From NCBI GenBank assembly GCA_018067325.1, contig JAGPUU010000358.1:1-11771 (forward strand): DNA of 11,771 nt, read 5' to 3'. Shown in pieces: positions 9,001-11,771 of the stretch. The notes under the pieces were generated by a model. It was not told the origin of the DNA. It saw only the letters and a program-made list of their open reading frames with translations, and did not search any database. Within the stretch, counting starts at the first letter, position 1; each line of letters starts with the position of its first letter. The position numbers and the translations under genes were made by a program. Source of the stretch: Amphritea sp. (lineage in GTDB: Bacteria; Pseudomonadota; Gammaproteobacteria; Pseudomonadales; Balneatricaceae).

Positions 9001-9593
9001 CGCTCAGCGTTAAAACGAAGTTGATCTTCGATAGAGAGACCAATCAAAGCAGTAGCTGACTGCTCTGAACCTGCGCTTTCAGCGGCGGGGGAAGCCGTCA
9101 GTTGCAGATCAGTAGTGCCACTATTTACAGCCTCAACAACCTTCTGAATATCAGCTCCAGAATTAGCAAAGAGCTCATTAATCACGGATTCCAGCTGGGG
9201 GACGGCCGCATCCAGTATAATAATTTCTTTAGTGACACTCTGTTGCATAAGATGCAGTAACTCGGGAGAGAGTTCTGTAACTTCAGCAGCCACCTCAGCT
9301 TCAGTCGCTATAATATCTAGAGCACCTTCTGTTTCAGCAACCAAGCTTTCAGCTAAACGGGTGAGTGAGTTATCAACCGCGATAGTCTGAGGCTCAAATT
9401 CACCGGCACTAATAGTATCCAACTGTAGTTCCGAGGCAATAACCTCAACACCCTCCGGTTGCTGCAAATCATTTGCAGTAATACCTAGATCAGCCGATAA
9501 AAGAATCCGATTTTCCAGCGCTTCAAGCTGAAGATTCTGTTTTTTCTTAGACGCCTTACGCGCCTTTTTACCCTTACCAAAGAACTTACTCAT
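1..9593 (-). CDS. Giant LEPRxLL / DUF4347 / RTX-repeat protein, probable type I secreted surface protein (3' end outside window)
   Basis: The frame is open from ATG at 9593 to the left edge, at least 3197 codons, with no stop. An in-frame TAA at 9609-9611 lies five codons upstream with no other start between, so this ATG is the only possible start. Domain order by residue: 1-35 lysine-rich with LENRILLSAD; about 121-310 DUF4347-type; about 385-1310 recurring beta-rich modules alternating with RTX nonapeptides (GGxGxDxLx); 1400-2990 without RTX repeats, including a Leu/Asp-rich stretch (1780-1966), a helical stretch (about 2545-2615), a Ser/Thr/Gly linker near 2640-2660 and calcium-loop motifs; about 3005-3197 RTX-like repeats again. 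The protein is acidic and nearly free of cysteine, as expected for RTX proteins that fold in external calcium. There is no Sec signal peptide, and a type I signal would be at the unseen C-terminus. The TolC-like gene 83 bp upstream supports export by this route. Adhesin, matrix or cell-surface function is inference; no ligand-binding or enzyme domain other than DUF4347 was recognised. Confidence 0.93.
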   Translation of the reverse strand, partial: MSKFFGKGKKARKASKKKQNLQLEALENRILLSADLGITANDLQQPEGVEVIASELQLDTISAGEFEPQTIAVDNSLTRLAESLVAETEGALDIIATEAEVAAEVTELSPELLHLMQQSVTKEIIILDAAVPQLESVINELFANSGADIQKVVEAVNSGTTDLQLTASPAAESAGSEQSATALIGLSIEDQLRFNAERDVKVFVLNAEQDGVEQISSILDYFNGVAAIHLLSHGSAGALFLGNTQLNNQQLRQNQQQLKRWGNALTTDGDLLLYGCDVAGDAEGIAFIEQLAVLTGADVAASDDDTGNAAAADWDLEQSVGQVETSAFISAAMLDSLDTTGTDGDDTVQLISGTATGLKGDDVYKITSTTLPTAKITVTESKAAGNDTLDLSAINEALTITIKSGNRIDVSNASGVKISATNVENIIGGKQGDTFIVEKGATLKGYIDGGLGTNILKYTSTSNAYTSDAAIDFSVGTLDSTGRASSVDGFAVGGVKNIQQAVGGKGDDILRGSDSADNLTGGLGADDLYGGDGADTLIGGAGDDTYYFSGTAWGGDTITELLNGGSDALSFQTITSALNYSIASTGITVTGSGQTLSSVDNIEKLVAGKGANTFTFANNWADKVVVDATTGATVDINFAAVSTDLYFTIKANGTVEVADVATRTGGHRAIIEFVDNIIAGTGTNYFIFEAGANLPGNLTGGAGTNVLDYSKFNQTVDLINLATIPGVTGTLTAAGSGVFEVVGSAKQDLLDVATGGTTLSGMGGNDYLIGDASADTLSGGKGNDIITGAGGVDALIGNQGDDTYYVSDAWGTDTITELRKEGSDTISFAGMDAQTSPVVGAITATTSDLTLAISSAALTVTGGANTLTAATDSFPYIETLIGGEGDNSYTFANNWGKGTASGKTYYANKITIDDTNTAVGKSGTLNFSAVTSDLVFTLTESAGVTTVTVTTVVSGKQYKVIATGIENITGGTGENTFVFKGAATLPGTLTGYTGAGSAVLDFSKYASAVTVDLSTVANGATTAAGTLIGTIAKVNDLIGSDYADTLTGDDLANTIDGGDEVDTISGNGGVDMLKGGAGDDVMTGGAGNDTLIGGSGADDMQGGLNDDTYTEDSSWVSLGLGKTDTITDNDGNNILDLSAIKKDLQVTFTAPSSGTGTNVSVAVELPLATKNKINISGADANWDIKTGGGDDTVTVTSGALFNGDLDTGTGVNTLDYYNGTDGSNGYKTAVTVDLSADDATGFGVITGIRDVYGSDTTGGDTLTGDDQDNTFFVGRWTDATGNEHTIDGGTGNNTVSFDNFSSVDLYVDLSVLDAGNTFSSAYKDSDTGNLIAKLSNIVNLIGGGGADQLIGDDNANRLEGGDGADILEGGLGSDVLVGGADNDTLRGGDGDDTYLFGSGWGQDDIEEALDEGKDVLDFAGVAENITVNIGRQNANAIDIDAAVKNAISISDGGVGAAENKIDLAAATGGDTRSQGFNVEKFTGLKDTDTLEQANVTLTADMQDQLIAGLEALKAVVENTATLTDLTGILNFQVPLLGNGNDTLGDLLSPGAADADAVIATLKATIVAELDLRIAAMKSAFWLGDLTANDTNDSDTDTLLALTDDGLVTGNKLFSITPNTRLLEVGTSFELASTTQSLGLDLGSTLSEIPGLDVDLSPNVTATAGMAFAVGVVEATSQTTPEYYIADPALSFDVSIFDDQLYAGMDLGLIKAAIGGPDAGDPKGVLALDLGLALSTDGIVSSGVLSSATLQTLLSLEIDTATGVTADLPVVVDTTALGIDLPSLPVISLSTPTLPSLGSLSDLADFFALNMDWELPDLSDILDLSNISIEQLLSMLSNGLGFLVDNFDFNLKIPGIDLSLDDIFGQLPGIDGIEDMFADLRGLLDGFNADIGLQGLEVWLNDQLAGLMPTWPTVNLPSFDLGWDGFNLDIDFDFNLNLDDILGSLSLPFDLDLADLGLDDLGLGDLANAINISADGELAVDAELDMAFDFQVAFKEYAKAFIGDSATDIQSYIYLGDNTGINLDASISGNNLNAQATIDMPGAIPDIGFVIAGGAALASANANVGLNASSDGRYSLRQLSGAAFNASATGEATIDLPIFLGITDAGVGFLPMGGTEGDFNGDGYADNLLHASFGFGVSNTGGFTTDDLMVVKPGFGGFGLLQWLDNPQNLLDGLGGFFDGIDDLADSIASIEIPLIGGEQFISMAESLRDMRTSVMGTGSDGGLQNVLQDMVDNNETQVSSVILGALRQELFEGLKGIDNKYLSFVTAILDENGEKQYAEDGKILTKQPQSADDIQLLLNADGELTFNLMFGGTLIGDRLEYNSDGNLVAWDGNQQFVYNSQGAKIVGDTNIEVVNSILDPVGLPIDFSVGLPGLGLDANADINTTMDYLMGLGLGLSITDGVFLDTSGINESGEEIAVDIVAELDTGNGAITGTLGFLQMDLTGVASLAGHLGVDLTGGGDGRLTLGETLGLSINASAIASADIQATASTLFDFLPTMSTGIEYEQILDASWNPDSGASFELGDPDVWLRNVQLDAGSIMGSFLGESLSIIKEIIEPMRPVIDLLTMELDLGIAKLMMIDMAYLKLPAKTVDTAKKVIQIIKSTIEFIDAMDSIGGIISFGDFHLTGNFLEDPNSQATESELGANRTGPTGGNSSTSTAAAGPDQKGLAEGPVKRFRLPILEDPATALGLITGKPVDLFWYDLPDLDLEFTYKKTYPVYPGLNVGIIGSVGVETFFDFGFDTSGFIEFQESGYATSEIWRIMNGFYLDDHGLENTANDLDEVVLSALLGAIASLGVGGLVEAGVMGGIEAKIGFDLNDKLTQFDNGDPIGDGKFYGSELIERISHGPQCLFDVHGTLTLFLDVFLWIGIDLGFSEITLFEATERFVDILLAEFKWECVHAAPEHIAEKTGDVLELKYYGDDSAGAHAYTVKQLNNEDTPNWTIETLFKQGFLDFDYYTSTELSALSTRLTSFDGEDILVVSTGQRVEVYRASEIKKITTQGTASDDHYRISGVDEYVETIDLNTGGGSDLVEINLDDKDTVADAINGITISSGSGNDIITVNGGVNDIIAGNIIIDAGSDDDRIKVSAAIVAKIIAQGGSGNDSLRLDGEQSNYTFFGAFGGNGRDTIMGGDNTDFMYGDSTLDLGQVNAFITAAEAAAAVAGAPNIAGTALAGVQAQSAANMGGADVLLSYGGKDY
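165..540 (-). repeat. RTX-like glycine/aspartate repeats near the left edge, block 5
   Basis: Residues about 3019-3143 return to Gly/Asp repeats: NTGGGSDLVEI, SSGSGNDIITVNGG, DAGSDDDRIKV, AQGGSGNDSLRL, FGGNGRDTIMGGDNTDFMYG. They are less regular than the upstream blocks and probably continue beyond the window. They are followed by an alanine-rich stretch (AFITAAEAAAAVAG) and then a further repeat-like GGADVLLSYGGKDY at the edge. Confidence 0.8.
1080..1115 (-). other. EF-hand-like loop DPIGDGKFYGSE (residues 2827-2838)
   Basis: The 12-residue loop has Asp at 1, Asp-Gly at 5-6, a hydrophobic residue at 8 and Glu at 12, as in EF-hand or dockerin-type loops; position 3 is Ile instead of Asp/Asn. 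It is preceded by DKLTQFDNG and followed by LIERISHGPQCLF. A second, looser phrase of this kind (GGGDGRLTLGE) lies near 2192-2220. Confidence 0.6.
3216..3245 (-). other. Calcium-loop-like motif DFNGDGYADN (residues 2117-2126)
   Basis: The spacing D-x-N-x-D-G-x-x-D is that of the calcium loops in FG-GAP, dockerin and EF-hand-like proteins. It sits between the hydrophobic phrase VGFLPMGG and FGFGVSNTGGF. Calcium binding here is inferred from the motif alone; the final acidic position of a full EF-hand loop is absent. Confidence 0.6.
3684..4256 (-). other. Leu/Asp-rich low-charge-diversity region (residues about 1780-1970)
   Basis: The stretch is dominated by Leu, Asp, Gly, Phe and Ile, with short alternating phrases such as LPDLSDILDLSN, IPGIDLSLDDIFGQLPGIDG, FNLDIDFDFNLNLDDI and DLDLADLGLDDLGLGDL. 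In about 187 residues I count one lysine and one arginine. There is no RTX nonapeptide here. No family is recognised. The alternation suggests repeated short strands or amphipathic segments, but the fold is unknown. Confidence 0.7.
5400..5580 (-). repeat. RTX calcium-binding nonapeptides, block 4
   Basis: Residues about 1339-1398 read as LIGGGGADQLIGDDNANRL, EGGDGADILEGGLGSDVL, VGGADNDTLRGGDGDDTYLF, ending at GSGWGQDD (W1400). This is the last RTX block before the long RTX-free region. Confidence 0.92.
6264..6498 (-). repeat. RTX calcium-binding nonapeptides, block 3 (longest central block)
   Basis: Residues about 1033-1110 form the longest run: LIGSDYADTLTGDD, IDGGDEVDTISGNGGVDML, KGGAGDDVMTGGAGNDTL, IGGSGADDMQGGLNDDTYT. 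It leads into the third W-containing stretch (W1115). Confidence 0.92.
7176..7320 (-). repeat. RTX calcium-binding nonapeptides, block 2
   Basis: Residues about 759-806 read as LSGMGGNDYLIGDASADTL, SGGKGNDIITGAGGVDAL and IGNQGDDTYYV, again leading into the AWGxDTITEL stretch. Confidence 0.9.
7945..8086 (-). repeat. RTX calcium-binding nonapeptides, block 1
   Basis: Residues about 504-549 carry consecutive GGxGxDxLx units: VGGKGDDILRG, LTGGLGADDLYGGDGADTL, IGGAGDDTYYF. Such units form parallel beta-rolls that bind calcium in the turns. Confidence 0.9.
8664..9233 (-). other. DUF4347-type domain with clan CD-like His/Cys pair (residues about 121-310)
   Basis: The domain starts at KEIIILDAAVPQLE (122 on), a typical DUF4347 opening. 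It continues through AIHLLSHGS with H233-G234, GDLLLYGCDVAG with C276, and LTGADVAASDDDTGN near 293-306. DUF4347 domains commonly follow LEPRxLL segments in giant RTX or adhesin-like proteins. The His-Gly and Gly-Cys pair, 43 residues apart and each at the end of a hydrophobic strand, resembles the catalytic dyad of caspases, gingipains and CHAT proteases. Proteolytic or self-cleaving activity is inference only. Confidence 0.82.
9489..9593 (-). other. N-terminal lysine-rich segment with LEPRxLL-type motif (residues 1-35)
   Basis: Residues 2-18 hold eight lysines plus an arginine, followed by LEALENRILLSAD at 23-35. This matches the LEPRxLL(SAD) motif seen at the extreme N-terminus of many very large bacterial surface or secreted proteins; here the proline position is Asn (LENR). 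The family motif's role is not established. The segment lacks the long hydrophobic core of a Sec signal peptide. Confidence 0.8.
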
Positions 9594-9596
9594 AGC

Positions 9597-9610
9597 AACG
9601 CCCCCGCGTT
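9597..9610 (-). promoter_or_regulatory. Small GC stem-loop holding the G-run ribosome binding site of the giant gene
   Basis: On the minus strand AACGC-GGGG-GCGTT is a perfect 5-bp stem with a four-G loop, ending 3 nt before the ATG at 9593. The G-run is the only plausible Shine-Dalgarno element in this 83-bp gap, so it lies inside a hairpin. The rest of the gap (9611-9676) is pyrimidine-rich on the minus strand, with no terminator and no clear promoter, which supports co-transcription with the upstream TolC-like gene. Confidence 0.5.
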
Positions 9611-9676
9611 AAATACAACTGCTATGCTCTTACCTGGAATCAAGTAAAAACAGAGAAAAACAAAGAAAACAATGAC

Positions 9677-11023
9677 TTAGCCTTCAAGCCAGTTATTTAC
9701 AAGAACCAGATCATCCTGAGTTAATACGCCAACCAGCGCTTTCAGGCGCAGTCCGTTAATCAGATAATCATATTTGGCACGAGACAAGTCCCGTTTTGCG
9801 GAATACAAATCCCTTTCAGCATCCAAGACACTGATAGCGGTCTCAAGACGCGCATCATATGCGGCCCGGCGTAAATCAAGCGTCGCTTGCTGAGCCTCAA
9901 CCGACTTATTCAAAGCTTTCACCCGCTTCACTGCATTCACTACGCCCCAGTAAGTTTCCTTAGACTGGCGCCTTGACTCACGAAGAATACGAGTCAACTC
10001 TTCCTCCGCACTGTGATAGCGGGCAACTGCCGTCCGCTTATTGGAACTAACAGATCCACCCGAATAGATAGGCAGATTAAACTTCAGCATCAACTCTTGA
10101 GTCTCGATCTCATTTGCACCACCAAAAAGCCCCTGTCCGGTATCAGCATCATTAATTCGAAACACTGCATCCAACGTAGGATAGTGACCTGCCCCTTGGC
10201 GCTTAACCTCTTGCCGCGCAACATCCACCGCTTCTCGCTGAGTAACCAGAGAGGGGTTGTTCTTCATTGCGTTTTCCAACCAATGCCTCTCTTCAGCAGG
10301 AACAGGTAAAACCAGATCAATTTCAGCTTGCAACGCAGCAAGGTCACTCACATCGGTCCCTGTCATCTCATAAAGCGCTTCATAAGCATCTCTCTGAGCA
10401 ACATCCGCCTCGGCATAATCCGCTTCAACTGAAGCCACTCGAGCCTCAGCATCATAGCGATCAACTTTACGACCGACAGCAGCACTTTCACGCCCCTTCG
10501 CTTGCCTTAAATGCTGACGCGCAGCACTTAACTCTGAATTAAGAAAATCCAGTTCATCTTGAGAGGCCAGCGCTTCCAGGTAAGCCTCAGACACGCGCAA
10601 CATCAAACTCTGTTGAGCATTAATCAATTCAGCATCTGCTTGACGTAATTCAGTTTTAGCCTGCCCAATACGAATATAATTGGCATAACGGAAGATAGGC
10701 TGAGTAACAGTAAGCGCCCAGGTAGTAACCGGATAAGAAGCTTCCTTGCCGTTAAAAACAACGTTTTCACTACTCACTACCGTTTCAGTAGTCTCAACCT
10801 GATCATAAGTAAAATTAACTTCAGGCCGATATCCAGACCAAGCTTGGGTGATAATTTCTTGGCTAGCCTGGTGATCAAACTGAGCCGATCGTAGCTGAGG
10901 ATCGCCTTCCAAGGCCGCTTTATAGAGTTGTACGAGATCTTCGGCGTGTAACGGCGCCGAACAAAGCAAAGCAGAACAAAAAACCGTATTCGCCAGAATA
11001 CGGATTAATTTATTATTAACCAT
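9677..11023 (-). CDS. TolC-family outer membrane protein, probable type I secretion channel
   Basis: This 448-residue protein has the hallmarks of TolC-family outer membrane factors, which form trimeric barrel-and-tunnel channels for type I secretion and efflux. Residues 1-27 are a Sec signal peptide ending in PLHA before EDL. The mature start, LVQLYKAALEGDPQLRSA, is typical of the family. The two structural repeats show the usual strand motifs: VTQPIFRYANY near 106-116 and KFNLPIYSGGSVSSNK near 314-329, with NPSL at 256. Long charged Ala/Glu/Arg-rich helices (for example 117-215 and 330-430) would form the periplasmic tunnel. It is slightly shorter than E. coli TolC (493 with signal), mainly for lack of a long C-terminal tail. 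The start is supported by a GGGGGGA run 4 nt upstream. It is first in a probable two-gene unit with the giant RTX gene, which suggests dedicated export of that protein; a general efflux partner cannot be excluded. Confidence 0.95.
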   Translation of the reverse strand: MVNNKLIRILANTVFCSALLCSAPLHAEDLVQLYKAALEGDPQLRSAQFDHQASQEIITQAWSGYRPEVNFTYDQVETTETVVSSENVVFNGKEASYPVTTWALTVTQPIFRYANYIRIGQAKTELRQADAELINAQQSLMLRVSEAYLEALASQDELDFLNSELSAARQHLRQAKGRESAAVGRKVDRYDAEARVASVEADYAEADVAQRDAYEALYEMTGTDVSDLAALQAEIDLVLPVPAEERHWLENAMKNNPSLVTQREAVDVARQEVKRQGAGHYPTLDAVFRINDADTGQGLFGGANEIETQELMLKFNLPIYSGGSVSSNKRTAVARYHSAEEELTRILRESRRQSKETYWGVVNAVKRVKALNKSVEAQQATLDLRRAAYDARLETAISVLDAERDLYSAKRDLSRAKYDYLINGLRLKALVGVLTQDDLVLVNNWLEG

Positions 11024-11148
11024 GTCATCCCCCCAACCTCATCCTAAGGCATCTCTCACCAGCAACCTTGCAGGAGAGCCAATATCCGTATTAATTCATA
11101 TTTATAGTTATGTAGAACTACAGCATATATTACTTCTATTAAGAAGCT

Positions 11149-11177
11149 ATTATGTTCAAAAAACAAGCAATATTCAA
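11149..11177 (-). promoter_or_regulatory. Candidate sigma70 promoter for the tolC-like/giant gene unit
   Basis: On the minus strand TTGAAT (11172-11177) and CATAAT (11149-11154) are separated by exactly 17 bp, matching the -35/-10 consensus at 4 and 5 of 6 positions. The start would be near 11142, giving a leader of about 120 nt. The short dyads TGTAG-AA-CTACA (11111-11122) and CTTCT-ATTA-AGAAG (11133-11146) lie at or just downstream of the predicted start, where an operator could act. Confidence 0.5.
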
Positions 11178-11288
11178 ACAATAAAGCACACATGTACCAC
11201 GCTTTTAACGGATTACAAAACAAATTGATATAAAACAAGGCATTACAAAAAAAACCAATGAAAACAACAAATTAAACATATCTAATAT

Positions 11289-11306
11289 ATGGTCCTTATG
11301 GACCAT
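11289..11306. promoter_or_regulatory. Perfect inverted repeat ATGGTCC-TTAT-GGACCAT
   Basis: An 18-bp dyad with 7-bp arms and a 4-bp centre stands out in otherwise AT-rich DNA about 110 bp upstream of the -35 candidate. It has no adjacent T-run, so it does not look like a terminator. It could be a binding site for a dimeric regulator; which one is unknown. Confidence 0.45.
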
Positions 11307-11331
11307 GCCGCTAAAAAACAAAACAAATGAA

Positions 11332-11347
11332 TCATACAAAAGTATGA
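11332..11347. promoter_or_regulatory. Inverted repeat TCATAC-AAAA-GTATGA
   Basis: A second short dyad with 6-bp arms and a 4-bp centre lies 25 bp from the ATGGTCC dyad. Its sequence is unrelated to the first. It is weaker evidence alone, since 6-bp arms occur by chance in AT-rich DNA. Confidence 0.3.
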
Positions 11348-11424
11348 CCAATCTCATCTAATAATAGCCACCAGTGATTACTTTTTAACCAGCTGTAATC
11401 AGCCCTCCTGACATGACCTAAAAC

Positions 11425-11460
11425 AAAAAAAGGCGGGGACCATCATCGATGATACCCGCC
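11425..11460 (-). terminator. Intrinsic terminator of the right-hand gene
   Basis: On the minus strand a GGCGGG...CCCGCC stem (11432-11460), extended by the inner palindrome ATCATCGATGAT, is followed by seven T (11431-11425). It lies about 40 bp after the stop at 11498 and isolates the TolC-like unit from upstream transcription. Confidence 0.9.
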
Positions 11461-11497
11461 CTAAAATTAACTAATCCTAAGAAGAAGAACTTCTATA

Positions 11498-11771
11498 CTA
11501 TGACTTATGCGAAGCTTTACCCCGCAACTTCTTCAGTTTACGTTTTTTAGCTCTATTACTCAGACCTTTCGATTGTTTCTTGGATAAGCGGATCACTTCC
11601 AGCTCAGCCTCACTTAATCGGGTTTTTCCAGCATGCTCAGGCTTTGCCTCGGGCCGCTGTCGGGAACCATGCTCTGATTTAGCTTCAGGGCTCCGCTTTC
11701 GGGGAGACTTCCCTGCAGCAGGCTTATTGCCAGAAGCCTTATTGTCAGATGTTTTTCCCCAGGGCGATTCG
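11498..11771 (-). CDS. C-terminal end of an unidentified gene with a very basic tail (5' end outside window)
   Basis: The last 90 codons are visible, ending in TAG at 11498-11500. The visible part is Lys/Arg/Ser/Pro-rich and looks disordered (for example GKSPRKRSPEAKSEHGSRQR), then becomes LSEAELEVIRLSKKQSKG and a strongly basic end, NRAKKRKLKKLRGKASHKS. Basic tails of this sort are common on RNA-acting proteins such as DEAD-box helicases and rRNA pseudouridine synthases, but no catalytic part is in the window, so no identity is claimed. Its own strong terminator indicates it is a separate transcription unit from the TolC-like gene. Confidence 0.8.
   Translation of the reverse strand, partial: ESPWGKTSDNKASGNKPAAGKSPRKRSPEAKSEHGSRQRPEAKPEHAGKTRLSEAELEVIRLSKKQSKGLSNRAKKRKLKKLRGKASHKS

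Larger units (their letters stand above)
11024..11424. other. Gene-free AT-rich regulatory stretch
   Basis: Between the TolC-like start and the terminator of the right-hand gene there is no convincing coding sequence. The two short open frames here (about 60 residues each) use poor starts, lack ribosome binding sites and overlap the promoter candidate. The content is the promoter, the inverted repeats listed separately, and A-rich runs on the plus strand. Confidence 0.7.

Noticed and set aside
9594..9676. Separate promoter or terminator between the TolC-like and giant genes
   Set aside because: The gap is pyrimidine-rich on the minus strand but has no convincing -35/-10 pair and no stem followed by a T-run. 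The only stem-loop is the small one over the ribosome binding site.
10943..10985. Possible lipoprotein signal in the TolC-like leader (FCSALLCSAPLHA)
   Set aside because: The residue before the Cys is Leu, not Gly, Ala or Ser, so it is not a lipobox. A normal Sec signal peptide cut after PLHA fits better.
11022..11238. Two short open frames in the intergenic region (68 codons plus strand, 60 codons minus strand)
   Set aside because: The minus-strand frame needs a TTG start, has no ribosome binding site and overlaps the promoter candidate. The plus-strand frame starts inside the TolC-like start codon region and is low-complexity AT-rich.

Overview
The window reads as part of a secreted giant-protein locus from a Gram-negative bacterium, most likely a marine-type gammaproteobacterium. 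That placement is an inference from the TolC-type outer membrane protein, the acidic RTX giant protein and the moderate base composition; no rRNA or housekeeping marker allows a firmer one. All three recognised genes are on the minus strand, so the locus is read right to left. The many plus-strand open frames inside the giant gene are antisense shadows.

Right edge (11498-11771): the last 90 codons of a gene whose start lies outside the window. Its tail is very basic and probably disordered, and the gene is followed by a clear intrinsic terminator (11425-11460). Next comes a gene-free AT-rich stretch (about 11024-11424) with a good sigma70-like promoter candidate (11149-11177) and several short inverted repeats. 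This is the likely control region of the next two genes.

Centre right (9677-11023): a complete 448-aa TolC-family outer membrane factor with a signal peptide. After an 83-bp gap without a terminator comes the giant gene, which starts at 9593 and stays open to the left edge (at least 3197 codons, 3' end not seen). Its order is: a lysine-rich N-terminus with a LEPRxLL-type motif; a DUF4347-type domain with a His-Gly...Gly-Cys pair like clan CD (caspase-like) cysteine proteases; about 1000 residues of RTX calcium-binding repeats alternating with a recurring beta-rich module; about 1500 residues without RTX repeats, including a very Leu/Asp-rich stretch and calcium-loop-like motifs; and RTX-like repeats again at the left edge.

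How they fit together (inference): the giant protein looks like a type I secretion substrate that leaves the cell unfolded and folds in external calcium, with the adjacent TolC-like protein as the outer membrane channel. The ABC transporter and membrane fusion protein that such a system needs, and the C-terminal secretion signal, are not in the window.
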